This document shows, piece by piece, positions 34,215 through 42,690 of a DNA stretch of 64,000 bases. The number at the start of each line of letters is the position of its first letter. Position 1 is the stretch's first letter. The notes under the pieces are model-generated. The model worked only from the letters and a program-made list of their open reading frames with translations. It searched no databases and was not told the origin of the DNA. Source of the stretch: Autumnicola psychrophila. Its GTDB lineage: Bacteria > Bacteroidota > Bacteroidia > Flavobacteriales > Flavobacteriaceae. The translations under genes and the position numbers were made by a program. The stretch is from the NCBI RefSeq assembly GCF_031846645.1, contig NZ_JAVRHN010000016.1:34761-98760 (forward strand), in the 5' to 3' direction.

Positions 34215-36275
34215 TTATTCCTGAAAGTCAGCTTCGCTTACTCCTTCGTTTATCAGGATTTCAGTTACATCAAACTCAAAAGTCTGAGGACCTGCGGCCT
34301 GGGTTAGGTTAAAAGGAAATTTTACGCCTTCCACTTCCTGGTAGTCACTATATCCTGTTGGGATAGACATTGTTTGTCCTGCCTGGGAAACAGTTTGTAC
34401 AGTTTGTATTTTTAATCCGCTGTCTACACTGTAGTATGCTTTGTTGTTTTCGGTCAGGGCAACTACATAAGCATCAACTCCTTCAACGGTTTCAATTCCT
34501 TCTAAAGTAGCATCTCCTGCTTCCAGTTCAGGAAAAGGATTGGCATCTACTTTAGCAGCTGTTATCTGCTCTTCGTTGTAAGGTATTTTTTGTCCCTGTG
34601 CCACAACAAATCCTGCTGCACCATCAAATACTTGTTTACTCATTACATTTCCACCAACAGATACTTCCTGATTTAATTTACCGTCCATAGTTCTTTTTAG
34701 AACCAGGTTTAAAGTCATTCCCTGTACAGAAGCTTCAGCCTTCATTACCACACTCTCTATTTCTTCAACAGCATCACGTCCGCCAATGGCTTCAATATAA
34801 TCTTCATAAACCTTTTCTACAGTTACAGAAGCATCAACTTCTTTGGCCTGAGGTTTTTCGGTCGCTACACCAAGTTTGTTGTAATACTTTACAGGAATTG
34901 TTTTTCCTTCAAATTCAATTTTCTCAAGGTTTTCACCAATTTCTGAAGCTTTACCGGCCACTATGATTCTCATATTATCGGTTTGATAATACTTATTGGC
35001 TACACGTTGGATGTCTTCTGCAGTAACTGCATTGATGTTTTGAAGGAAATTTTCGTAAAAATCTTCTGAGAGATCATTAGTCTTTATGTCTAAGGCATAA
35101 CTGGCAATGGTAGAAGGCTGCTCAAGATCCAGAACGAAGTCACCTGCAAACTTACTTTTTGCATTTTCCAGCATTTCAGCATCTACGGGCTCTGTTTTAA
35201 TTCTTCTAATTTCTTTTAGAGACTCTACAATTGCGCTATCGGTTACTGCGTTCCTGACACTGGCCTGGGCAACAAATCTGGAGGCATATTTGTCGGCTCC
35301 TGTATTGGTTCTTGCTCCATAGGTGTAGCCTTTATCTTCTCTTAGGTTCATGTTGAGATAACTGCCAAAACTACCACCAAGGATTTGATTGGCAACCAGA
35401 ACAGGAAAGTAATCTGCATCAGACATTTTAAGGTCTATTGTATTCTGAAGTCTTAGTTCGCTCTGTACCGCATTTGGCATATCAACCAGGTTGATCTGTG
35501 TTTCGTCAACGTTCGTAACAACAGGTAAATCATGCTCATTTGGAGCTCCGGCTTCCCAGTTGCCAAAGTTTTTTTCGGCCAGTTCTTTCACTTCAGCAGT
35601 TTCAATATCACCAACTACTACAAGGTAAGCATTGGCAGGTTTGAAGTAACTTTTATAAAAGCTTTCCACGTCTTCTAAAGAAACTTTTTCAGTATTTTCC
35701 ACGGTGGCAAATTCACCATAAGGATGATTAACTCCATAGGCTAGAGCTGCACTTACACGGCTTGCAATTGAGCCTACGTCTTTATTAAAAGACTTTAAAC
35801 TTTCGATTTGTTTATTTTTCTCAGCTTCAAATTCTTCCTGGGTAAATTTTGGCCTTAAAGCTCCTTCAGCCAATAGTTCCATTACCCGTGGGAAAAACTT
35901 GGAGAGAGACCGCGCATAAGCGCTTTCTGATCCAAAACCAATATCAGCTCCCAGGAAATCGATTTCTTCGTTAAAAGCGTCTTTAGACATGTTTTCTGTT
36001 CCTGTTCCCAATAGGGAAGAAACGAGGGCAGAAGTAGCCGGTTTTTCTTCTGCGTGAGGCTTATTGTCTATTATTAAAGAAGCAGAAACTCTTGGTAACT
36101 TGTGATTTTCTACAACCATAACTTTTAAACCGTTGTCTAATGTAAATTCATCAGGCTGTCCAAGATTGATCTTTGGTGCCGGTCCCGGTTCAGGTTGTTT
36201 AGACCGGTCTACCTGCGCAATTGTCGCTGTGGTCAAAAAGCAGGCTATAAATAATGTGAGTATATTAAATTTCAT
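34215..36275 (-). CDS. M16 family peptidase-like protein without the zinc motif (inactive subunit)
   Basis: A 686-residue secreted protein (signal peptide ending at about residue 20, ATIAQ). Two M16 domains fill residues ~45-450, but the HxxEH motif is absent: the corresponding helix reads ATSALVSSLLGTGT. The C-terminal ~220 residues are an outer beta-rich domain typical of this Bacteroidota subtype (VEGVDAYVVAL... and FPFNLTQ). Such proteins partner with the active subunit next to them, as in M16B heterodimers. It follows the active-subunit gene by 17 bp. Confidence 0.88.
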   Translation of the reverse strand: MKFNILTLFIACFLTTATIAQVDRSKQPEPGPAPKINLGQPDEFTLDNGLKVMVVENHKLPRVSASLIIDNKPHAEEKPATSALVSSLLGTGTENMSKDAFNEEIDFLGADIGFGSESAYARSLSKFFPRVMELLAEGALRPKFTQEEFEAEKNKQIESLKSFNKDVGSIASRVSAALAYGVNHPYGEFATVENTEKVSLEDVESFYKSYFKPANAYLVVVGDIETAEVKELAEKNFGNWEAGAPNEHDLPVVTNVDETQINLVDMPNAVQSELRLQNTIDLKMSDADYFPVLVANQILGGSFGSYLNMNLREDKGYTYGARTNTGADKYASRFVAQASVRNAVTDSAIVESLKEIRRIKTEPVDAEMLENAKSKFAGDFVLDLEQPSTIASYALDIKTNDLSEDFYENFLQNINAVTAEDIQRVANKYYQTDNMRIIVAGKASEIGENLEKIEFEGKTIPVKYYNKLGVATEKPQAKEVDASVTVEKVYEDYIEAIGGRDAVEEIESVVMKAEASVQGMTLNLVLKRTMDGKLNQEVSVGGNVMSKQVFDGAAGFVVAQGQKIPYNEEQITAAKVDANPFPELEAGDATLEGIETVEGVDAYVVALTENNKAYYSVDSGLKIQTVQTVSQAGQTMSIPTGYSDYQEVEGVKFPFNLTQAAGPQTFEFDVTEILINEGVSEADFQE

Positions 36276-36292
36276 TCTATAAGTTTTTTAAG

Positions 36293-37618
36293 TTATTCCT
36301 TTTCGCTTTCCGGAAGGTAATCCAGTTCTAAGCGCTGATTCTCGTTAAGATAATCATTGGCAACCCTTTGAATATCTTCCCTGGTAATATCCCTGTAAAT
36401 TTCAATTTCTTTATTAATAAGGTCCGTATCACCGTAAAGTACATTGTAAGTGGCGAGTGAAGAAGCAATACCTTGTATGCTGCTATTGGAATTTACAAAG
36501 CGATTTTCAAATTTATTCTGAAGTTTTTCATATTCCTTTTCTGAAATTAACTCGTTCTGAAGTTTTTCAATTTCTTCATCCATGGAAGTGGCAAGAGTAT
36601 CTAAAGGGGTTTCCCCTAAAGCAAGAGCACCCATTACATAGGTTCCATAATCTTCCTGAGATCTGGGGAAAGCCAACACCTGAAGTGCAGTTTTTTCTTC
36701 GTCTACCATTTTTTTATACATCCTGGAGCTTCTGCCATCTGTAAGAATAGAAGAAATCATATCTAAAACATAAGCATCTTTTTCTACCATAGAAGGTGTA
36801 CGGTAAACAAATAGTTTTGCAGGAATTTGAATGTTACTATCATATTCTGTCGCTGTAATAGTTTCTGTAATGGGTTCTTCCTCAATTGAAACTCGCTCGA
36901 CTTCATTTCCTTCAGGGATTCCGGCGAAGTATTTATCGATCAGATCTTTAGTTTTTTCCATATCAATATCCCCGGCAACAACTAAAGTTGCGTTATTTGG
37001 TCCGTAATATTTATCAAAAAAAGCTTTGAATTCATCAAGCTCGGCTGCATCCAGATCTTCCATGGTGCCAATTACAGAGTTTTTGTAAGGATGCTTATCA
37101 AAAACGTATTTGTTGATACCGGTAGAGTAGATGATTTTACCATAAGGGGCGTTATCTATACGGGAACGTTTCTCCTCCTTTACAACTTCATTTTGAGTTT
37201 CTACACCAATTTCATTTATAACCGGGTGGAGCATTCGTTCAGATTCCATCCATAGACCAAGCTCCAGGTTGTTAGAAGGAAATGTTTCGTAATAATAAGT
37301 TCGGTCCTGCGTGGTATTCGCATTATTACTACCGCCATTGGCAGCGACAATGTCAAACCATTTTCCGCGTTCAATGTTTTCGGTGCCTTCGAATAAAAGA
37401 TGCTCAAAGAAGTGAGCAAAGCCAGAACGACCTGCTTCTTCGTCTTTAGCGCCTACGTGATACATCACGCCAACCGTAGCTACAGGAGCTGTATTGTCCT
37501 GATGTAAAATTACATGTAATCCATTGTCCAGGTTATATTCGGTATACTCTACCTCCTGTCCAATTGCACAGAACCCTAATAAGAGGGCGATGGCGGTGGT
37601 TTTAATCTTGTGGATCAT
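36293..37618 (-). CDS. M16 family zinc peptidase (active subunit)
   Basis: A 441-residue secreted metalloprotease: N-terminal signal (FCAIGQ, residues ~1-21), zinc motif HFFEH in GFAHFFEHLLFEG (near residue 67) and the third-ligand glutamate region ~75 residues later (NEVVKEEKRSRID), then the R/Y-type C-terminal M16 domain. It cleaves short peptides in the periplasm by family. It precedes the zinc-less partner in the same operon. Confidence 0.92.
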   Translation of the reverse strand: MIHKIKTTAIALLLGFCAIGQEVEYTEYNLDNGLHVILHQDNTAPVATVGVMYHVGAKDEEAGRSGFAHFFEHLLFEGTENIERGKWFDIVAANGGSNNANTTQDRTYYYETFPSNNLELGLWMESERMLHPVINEIGVETQNEVVKEEKRSRIDNAPYGKIIYSTGINKYVFDKHPYKNSVIGTMEDLDAAELDEFKAFFDKYYGPNNATLVVAGDIDMEKTKDLIDKYFAGIPEGNEVERVSIEEEPITETITATEYDSNIQIPAKLFVYRTPSMVEKDAYVLDMISSILTDGRSSRMYKKMVDEEKTALQVLAFPRSQEDYGTYVMGALALGETPLDTLATSMDEEIEKLQNELISEKEYEKLQNKFENRFVNSNSSIQGIASSLATYNVLYGDTDLINKEIEIYRDITREDIQRVANDYLNENQRLELDYLPESEKE

Positions 37619-37796
37619 TTTTAAAGTGGTTTTTTTATTAATGTCTAAATATAAGTAATTGAAAAGCTTAATTTGTTACAGTAAAATTTTTTAATTGAAT
37701 ACCCCCTGCTTTTATTAGGCTCCAAAAGAAAATTAACAAGCCCTTAAGGCATAAAATGCCAGTTTTTCCCCAAATTTACTTGGCAAAAACTAAATA

Positions 37797-38264
37797 ATGA
37801 TGGATAAAATAAGTACACCAATAAAATTTGGACTCGGTATTGCAGCCGCTCTAATAGTTTACTTTTTGATATTGTCTATTTTTGGATTACATCAATATCC
37901 TGCCTTTAGTATACTTAACATGGTTATATTAGGAGGGGGCCTGTATTTGGCCATTTCAGGCTATAAAAAGGAAGTGGGGGCAAAATTTAAGTTTAGGAAA
38001 AGTTTTATGGTGGGTCTAACTGCCGGATTTCTTGCTACTGCTATATTTACGGCTTTTTTCCTGATCTATGCCACAGAAATAGATACTAATTTTATGGAGG
38101 AGTCTATGCCGGTGTGGGTGATCGATTGGTCTTCTACTGTAGGCTTTTTGTTAGTAGGAGTTGCGCTGGCCGGCTTTGCCAGTACCATTGTCCTTACCTT
38201 TGCGTGGACACAGTTGCACAAAGTTTCCAGAAATACAGAAGAAGGTAAAGAACATACACTTTAA
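37797..38264 (+). CDS. DUF4199-like four-helix membrane protein
   Basis: A 155-residue membrane protein with four hydrophobic segments (about residues 12-30, 36-54, 70-92, 110-135). The pattern resembles DUF4199 proteins of Bacteroidota, of unknown function; the GGGLYLAISGYKK loop is typical. The start is one of two adjacent ATGs. Divergent from the M16 genes and followed by rplU. Confidence 0.7.
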   Translation: MMDKISTPIKFGLGIAAALIVYFLILSIFGLHQYPAFSILNMVILGGGLYLAISGYKKEVGAKFKFRKSFMVGLTAGFLATAIFTAFFLIYATEIDTNFMEESMPVWVIDWSSTVGFLLVGVALAGFASTIVLTFAWTQLHKVSRNTEEGKEHTL

Positions 38265-38291
38265 ATTAAATTTGTAAAAACAGGAAAGACT

Positions 38292-38321
38292 TTGTCAATT
38301 AATTATTTAAGAGTATATTTG
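38292..38321 (+). promoter_or_regulatory. Promoter of rplU-rpmA
   Basis: TTG (38292-38294), 19-bp spacer, TATATTTG (38314-38321): an exact match to the Bacteroidota housekeeping consensus TTG-N19-TAnnTTTG. The start codon of rplU is 51 bp downstream. Confidence 0.8.
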
Positions 38322-38372
38322 CACCCGCTTGAAATAAGCACAATCTTATTTAAATAATTAATTTAATACGCT

Positions 38373-38870
38373 ATGTACGCAATTGTAGAGATAGCAGGGC
38401 AGCAATTTAAAGTTGCAAAAGACCAAAAAGTATTTGTAAACCGTTTGGCGGGAAAAGAAGGAGACAGCATTTCTTTTGAAAATGTTCTTCTTACCGGCGA
38501 TGGTGACGATGTTACTTTAGGCGCCCCGGCTATAGAAGGTGCTCTTGTTGGAGCAAAGATTACACGTCACCTTAAAGGGGACAAAGTAATCGTCTTCAAA
38601 AAGAAGAGACGTAAAGGTTACCGTGTAAAGAATGGACATCGTCAATCTTTAACAGAAATTCTGATTGAAGATATTACTTTAAAAGGTGGTAAGAAATCTT
38701 CTTCTTCTGAGAAAACCGAAAAGAAAGAAGAGACTAAAGCTAAGTCTAACGATCAATCTGGTGATTTAAACAGCAAAACTGTTGTTGAATTGAGAGAGAT
38801 GGCAAAAGACAAAAACATTGAAGGATATTCTTCAATGAAGAAAGCAGAATTGGTTGCTGCATTAAGCTAA
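38373..38870 (+). CDS. rplU: 50S ribosomal protein L21 with C-terminal extension
   Basis: L21 is a 23S rRNA-binding protein, usually ~103 residues. Here residues 1-105 are a standard L21 (MYAIVEIAGQQFKVAKDQ, then KKRRKGYRVKNGHRQ), followed by a Ser/Lys/Glu-rich linker and a ~40-residue helical domain (SKTVVELREMAKDKN, then GYSSMKKAELVAALS) resembling a Rho N-terminal/SAP-type helix pair. Such an extension is common in Bacteroidota. It lies 30 bp upstream of rpmA with a shared promoter. Confidence 0.96.
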   Translation: MYAIVEIAGQQFKVAKDQKVFVNRLAGKEGDSISFENVLLTGDGDDVTLGAPAIEGALVGAKITRHLKGDKVIVFKKKRRKGYRVKNGHRQSLTEILIEDITLKGGKKSSSSEKTEKKEETKAKSNDQSGDLNSKTVVELREMAKDKNIEGYSSMKKAELVAALS

Positions 38871-38900
38871 TTTTAATAATATAACTAAAACTTATATAAG

Positions 38901-39161
38901 ATGGCTCACAAAAAAGGAGTTGGTAGTTCCAAGAACGGTAGGGAATCAGAATCGAAACGCTTAGGTGTAAAGATCTTTGGAGGACAAGCTGCCGTAGCCG
39001 GAAATATCATTGTAAGACAAAGAGGTACTGCACACAATCCAGGTGAGAATGTGTACGCAGGAAAAGATCATACTTTACATGCCAGAGTAGATGGCCTTGT
39101 AAAATTTACTAAAAAGAGAGATAATAAATCTTACGTTTCTATCGAACCGTTTGAAGCATAA
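38901..39161 (+). CDS. rpmA: 50S ribosomal protein L27
   Basis: An 86-residue L27: MAHKKGVGSSKNGRESESKRLGVK, then RQRGTAHNPGENVYAGKDHTL. Unlike Firmicutes L27, no N-terminal cleavage sequence precedes the AHKK start. Second gene of rplU-rpmA, followed by a strong terminator. Confidence 0.98.
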   Translation: MAHKKGVGSSKNGRESESKRLGVKIFGGQAAVAGNIIVRQRGTAHNPGENVYAGKDHTLHARVDGLVKFTKKRDNKSYVSIEPFEA

Positions 39162-39184
39162 TTAGATTTCTTTTTAAGAGATAT

Positions 39185-39217
39185 AAAAAGCCTTCAGTGA
39201 AAACTGAAGGCTTTTTT
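39185..39217 (+). terminator. Intrinsic terminator after rpmA
   Basis: AAAAGCCTTCAGT and its complement (39186-39198 and 39203-39215), loop GAAA, followed by T-run. It begins 24 bp after the stop. Confidence 0.93.
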
Positions 39218-39241
39218 ATGCTTAAGTAACCCTTAACTAAT

Positions 39242-39515
39242 AACTACAAGTCGATATTTGCCATTTTACAACCTTCATCCTAAACTGAAACATTAAACAG
39301 GATATAAGAATCAGGATCAACTTTTTGAAATATTTTTCTACGGAAAAATTTTAGAGAATAGTCGTGGATTTGTGGTGAAACTACAAGTCGATATTTGCTA
39401 TTTTACAACCTTCATCCTAAACTGAAACATTAAACAGGATATAAGAATCAGGATCAACTTTCTGAAATATTTTTCTACGGAAAAATTTTAGAGAATAGTC
39501 GTGGATTCGTGGTGA
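39242..39515. repeat. 137-bp tandem direct repeat (two full copies, start of a third)
   Basis: Copy 1 is 39242-39378, copy 2 is 39379-39515, with a third start at 39516. Copies differ by only a few bases (for example cca versus cta). Each begins ACTACAAGTCGATATTTGC and contains the palindromic core TATTTGCCATTTTAC. Neither encodes a convincing protein. It lies between the rpmA terminator and ahcY. Confidence 0.9.
39250..39270. repeat. Palindromic element core within the first 137-bp copy
   Basis: GTCGATATTTGCCATTTTACA; the second copy at 39387-39407 has GCT in place of GCC. This places the dispersed element inside the tandem unit. Confidence 0.55.
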
Positions 39516-39522
39516 AACTACA

Positions 39523-39543
39523 GGCTGATAATTGCCAATTTGG
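39523..39543. repeat. Palindromic element after the tandem repeat
   Basis: GCTGATAATTGCCAATTTGG, the same core with a different outer arm. It is the third occurrence within 300 bp. Confidence 0.45.
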
Positions 39544-39568
39544 AAATGCCGCTTTGAAAATCCTACAA

Positions 39569-39612
39569 TAAAAAAAATCCCGCTCAGAATATTCCGAACA
39601 GGATTTTTTATT
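39569..39612 (-). terminator. Intrinsic terminator after ahcY (probably bidirectional)
   Basis: AATCCCGCTCAGAAT (39576-39590) and ATTCCGAACAGGATT (39591-39605) form a 15-bp stem with only G-U-type differences; runs of A on the left and T on the right give T-tracts on both strands. It is about 120 nt past the ahcY stop, and the heptamer array lies between. Confidence 0.85.
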
Positions 39613-39615
39613 TTT

Positions 39616-39730
39616 GTCTCACGTCTCACGTCTCACGTCTCACGTCTCACGTCTCACGTCTCACGTCTCACGTCTCACGTCTCACGTCTCACGTCTCACG
39701 TCTCACGTCTCACGTCTCACGTCTCACGTC
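39616..39730. repeat. Heptanucleotide tandem array, unit GTCTCAC (16.4 copies)
   Basis: An uninterrupted run of GTCTCAC from 39616 to 39727, plus GTC. It ends at the first base of the ahcY stop codon (39730-39732). On the ahcY message the unit reads GTGAGAC, so the array forms the 3' UTR between stop and terminator. A related array with one changed base is at 63937. Confidence 0.95.
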
Positions 39731-41046
39731 TAGTATCTATAATATTCCGGCTTAAATGGTCCTTCTACTTCCACACCAATATAATCGGCTTGTTCTTTAG
39801 AAAGTTCAGTTAGCTCAACTCCGATTTTTTCAAGGTGAAGTGCAGCTACTTTTTCATCTAAATGCTTCGGAAGCATATAAACTTCATTTTCATACTTATC
39901 GGAATGATTCCAAAGTTCAATTTGAGCCAGAGTCTGGTTGGTGAAAGAGTTGCTCATTACAAAACTTGGATGTCCTGTGGCACAACCTAAATTTACCAGT
40001 CTACCTTCAGCAAGAAGAATAATATCTTTACCATTGATGGTATACTTATCTACCTGAGGCTTAATTTCATCCTTAGTATCGCCATAATTCTCGTTTAGCC
40101 AGGAAACCGCGATCTCATTGTCAAAATGGCCAATATTACAAACGATGGTTTTATCCTTCATCGCTTCAAAATGTTCACCTCGCACAATATCTTTATTTCC
40201 TGTAGTCGTAATTACAATATCTGCTTTTGGCAATACATTTTCGAGTTTTTTAACTTCAAAACCATCCATAGCAGCCTGTAAAGCACAAATAGGGTCAATT
40301 TCTGTAACAGTAACAATAGATCCGGCTCCTTTAAAAGACTGGGCGGTTCCTTTCCCAACATCTCCATATCCACAAACAACTACACGTTTTCCTGCAAGCA
40401 TCACATCTGTAGCACGACGTATGGCATCTACCGCACTCTCTCGACAACCATATTTATTGTCGAATTTTGACTTGGTAACAGAATCGTTTACGTTAATAGC
40501 AGGCATAGGAAGTGTTCCTTTCTTCATCCGTTCGTACAAACGGTGAACACCAGTAGTGGTTTCCTCTGAAAGTCCACGAATTCCTTCAGCTAATTCAGGA
40601 TATTTGTCGAATACCATATTGGTAAGATCTCCACCGTCATCCAAAATCATATTTAAAGGTTTGCGATCTTCACCAAAGAAAAGCGTTTGTTCGATACACC
40701 AGTTAAATTCTTCCTCTGTCATCCCTTTCCAAGCATAAACAGGAATACCAGCTTCAGCAATCGCAGCGGCAGCCTGATCTTGTGTAGAAAAAATGTTACA
40801 GGAACTCCAGGTAACTTCAGCTCCCAAAGAAACAAGAGTTTCAATAAGAACGGCCGTTTGAATTGTCATGTGTAAACATCCGGCAATTCTGGCCCCTTTT
40901 AATGGCTGCTCATTTTTAAATTCTTCCCTAAGTGACATCAGGCCTGGCATTTCGGCTTCAGCGAGCTCAATTTCTTTTCTTCCCCAGGCAGCCAGGGAAA
41001 TATCTTTTACTTTATATGCCGTATAAGGCACCGTTTTAGTGGACAT
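39730..41046 (-). CDS. ahcY: Adenosylhomocysteinase
   Basis: AhcY splits S-adenosylhomocysteine to adenosine and homocysteine, using bound NAD. The 438 residues have MTIQTAVLIETL, SCNIFSTQDQAAAA, the NAD-binding GYGDVGKG (VVCGYGDVGKGTAQSF) and the catalytic segment NVNDSVTKSKFDNKYGCRES. The C-terminus KPEYYRY is typical. TAG stop immediately abuts the heptamer array. A -7-like TACTTTTG (41081-41088, minus strand) lies 35 bp upstream. Confidence 0.97.
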   Translation of the reverse strand: MSTKTVPYTAYKVKDISLAAWGRKEIELAEAEMPGLMSLREEFKNEQPLKGARIAGCLHMTIQTAVLIETLVSLGAEVTWSSCNIFSTQDQAAAAIAEAGIPVYAWKGMTEEEFNWCIEQTLFFGEDRKPLNMILDDGGDLTNMVFDKYPELAEGIRGLSEETTTGVHRLYERMKKGTLPMPAINVNDSVTKSKFDNKYGCRESAVDAIRRATDVMLAGKRVVVCGYGDVGKGTAQSFKGAGSIVTVTEIDPICALQAAMDGFEVKKLENVLPKADIVITTTGNKDIVRGEHFEAMKDKTIVCNIGHFDNEIAVSWLNENYGDTKDEIKPQVDKYTINGKDIILLAEGRLVNLGCATGHPSFVMSNSFTNQTLAQIELWNHSDKYENEVYMLPKHLDEKVAALHLEKIGVELTELSKEQADYIGVEVEGPFKPEYYRY

Positions 41047-41109
41047 ATTATTATATTTGATTATAGTAACTGTTAAGTTGCAAAAGTAAGTAATATATAA
41101 GAAAATTTC

Positions 41110-41763
41110 ATGTCACTTTACAAAACAATAACAGTTGATGAGCGCACTAAAGTCCTCATTTGGAAGATTGAAGAATCACTGGAATGGCTTAGTAAAGGCA
41201 TAGAACTTACCCCACATTGCCGGGAAAGGGTTAACGGTATGAAATCTGAAATTCACCGGCGAGGATTTATGAGCATCAGGCATCTATTGGCTGAAGCCGG
41301 GTATACAGACAATGATTTATATTACGATGACCTGGGCAAACCGCACCTCAAAGACGGAAAATATATTTCGATCACACATTCTTTTACTTTTACCGGAATT
41401 ATTGTTAGCGATAAAGAAGTGGGAATCGATATTGAAAAGCAGCGCGATAAAATCCTGAAAATTGCCAATAAATTCACACCTTTAAAGGAGTATCATACAT
41501 TGGCCAACGAAGATGCGCTTGTGCGAAAACTCACGATTGTTTGGGGAGCGAAGGAATCTATTTATAAGCTACAGGCAGAACCGGGATTGAGCTTTTTACA
41601 CCATATAGATATTACAGATTTCGACTTTGAAGCCAACGCCACCACCGGAAAAAGCTTTTATAAAGGTTATACTGCACATTTTGATCTTGAATTTTTAGAA
41701 TTTGAAGGTTTTACCTGCGTTTATGCCTCTCGTTCTACTGAAAATATGAAGTTTAACGATTAA
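41110..41763 (+). CDS. 4'-phosphopantetheinyl transferase superfamily protein (Sfp-type)
   Basis: A 217-residue Sfp-like enzyme that transfers phosphopantetheine from CoA to a carrier-protein serine. The metal-binding pattern is visible: GIDIEKQRDKI (near residue 115, Asp and Glu), then WGAKESIYKL (Glu and Lys, WxxKES motif). Its substrate may be the fatty-acid ACP or another carrier. Divergent from ahcY and overlaps the next gene by one base (TAATG), so translation is coupled. Confidence 0.9.
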   Translation: MSLYKTITVDERTKVLIWKIEESLEWLSKGIELTPHCRERVNGMKSEIHRRGFMSIRHLLAEAGYTDNDLYYDDLGKPHLKDGKYISITHSFTFTGIIVSDKEVGIDIEKQRDKILKIANKFTPLKEYHTLANEDALVRKLTIVWGAKESIYKLQAEPGLSFLHHIDITDFDFEANATTGKSFYKGYTAHFDLEFLEFEGFTCVYASRSTENMKFND

Positions 41764-42473
41764 TGACTTCTATTTATTCTGAAATTTTAGCGTCAGCTTC
41801 ACGAGGTGAGAAATTGCTATGCATTTTAATAGATCCTGAAAATTTTGATAATAACAAAGCTGAAGCCTTTTTAAAGCGGATGCCTCAAAATGCCAGTTAT
41901 CTCCTTGTGGGAGGAAGCACCGCCACAGCACAGCAAACAGAGCAAACAGTTGAAGCTTTAAAACAGCATTCAGAGTTACCGGTAATATTATTTCCCGGGA
42001 GCCACGAACAAATTACTGAAGAAGCCGATGCTATTTTGTTTTTGAGCCTGCTGTCCGGAAGAAATCCGGAATATTTGATTGGGCAGCAAATAAAGTCGGT
42101 TCCCAGGTTGCAATTTTCGAGCCTTGAAATCCTTCCCACAGCCTATATTCTTATTGACGGCGGCAAAGAATCTGCGGTACAGCGGGTGAGCAAAACGCAG
42201 CCTATGTCCCGGTGCGAAGTAAATTTAATTTCTGAAACAGCTTTGGCAGGCGAATTTTCAGGAAAAAACCTGGTTTACCTGGAAGCCGGAAGTGGAGCAA
42301 AAATCCCTGTGGGAGCTGCAATTATTTCCGAAGTAAAAAAAACGGTTACGATTCCACTGATAGTAGGTGGTGGAATACGCAGCAAAGAACAACTTCAGGA
42401 AGCTTATGATGCGGGAGCTGATATTGTGGTAATTGGGACTGCGTTTGAGGGTAATAATTTCGTGCAGTTATAA
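41763..42473 (+). CDS. Geranylgeranylglyceryl phosphate synthase-like TIM-barrel enzyme
   Basis: A 236-residue PcrB/GGGP synthase family protein. Signatures: LLCILIDPENFD at the first strand, LLVGGSTAT, VILFPGSHEQITEEADAILFLSLLSGRNPEYLIG, YLEAGSGAKIPV and IVGGGIRSKEQ near the phosphate-binding end. Archaea use this enzyme for ether lipids; bacterial homologues make heptaprenylglyceryl-phosphate or, in Bacteroidota, GGGP-type products from glycerol-1-phosphate. No glycerol-1-phosphate dehydrogenase gene is seen here. Translated from a start overlapping the upstream stop. Confidence 0.92.
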   Translation: MTSIYSEILASASRGEKLLCILIDPENFDNNKAEAFLKRMPQNASYLLVGGSTATAQQTEQTVEALKQHSELPVILFPGSHEQITEEADAILFLSLLSGRNPEYLIGQQIKSVPRLQFSSLEILPTAYILIDGGKESAVQRVSKTQPMSRCEVNLISETALAGEFSGKNLVYLEAGSGAKIPVGAAIISEVKKTVTIPLIVGGGIRSKEQLQEAYDAGADIVVIGTAFEGNNFVQL

Positions 42474-42690
42474 TCTTTTTTGACGCCTTAATGGTACATG
42501 GTACAGGCGCTTCACATCTGTAGATAATTTCAACACAAATGTGGGGAGAAATTACAGATTTCAACATTTTAAATATTCATAATTAAATGTGAAGCCCTCA
42601 AATTTAGAGGGTTAAGAGGTAATCTCTATAAATTGGAATAGTTGTTTCTAATATATCAATACGAAACAATCACTAACTTTAAATTTGAAA

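Larger units (their letters stand above)
39162..39729. other. Repeat-rich intergenic region rpmA/ahcY
   Basis: The 568 bp contain, in order, the rpmA terminator, the 137-bp tandem repeat, a palindromic element, the ahcY terminator and the heptamer array. No protein gene is credible here; open frames spanning it are produced by the repeats. Confidence 0.8.

Noticed and set aside
39242..39515. Insertion sequence or MITE
   Set aside because: No terminal inverted repeats or target duplication at the ends of the 137-bp unit; it is a tandem direct repeat.
39417..39629. An open frame on the minus strand across the 137-bp repeat
   Set aside because: Translation follows the repeat and the ahcY terminator; no domain or start context.
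39616..39730. CRISPR-like array
   Set aside because: The repeat is 7 bp with no spacers and no cas genes nearby.
39532..39813. An open frame with a repeated SRLTSHV peptide
   Set aside because: It is produced by the 7-bp array, which is open in all frames; the frame then runs antisense into ahcY.
40118..40546. A 142-codon antisense open frame in ahcY
   Set aside because: Shadow of the conserved ahcY gene, no motif of its own.
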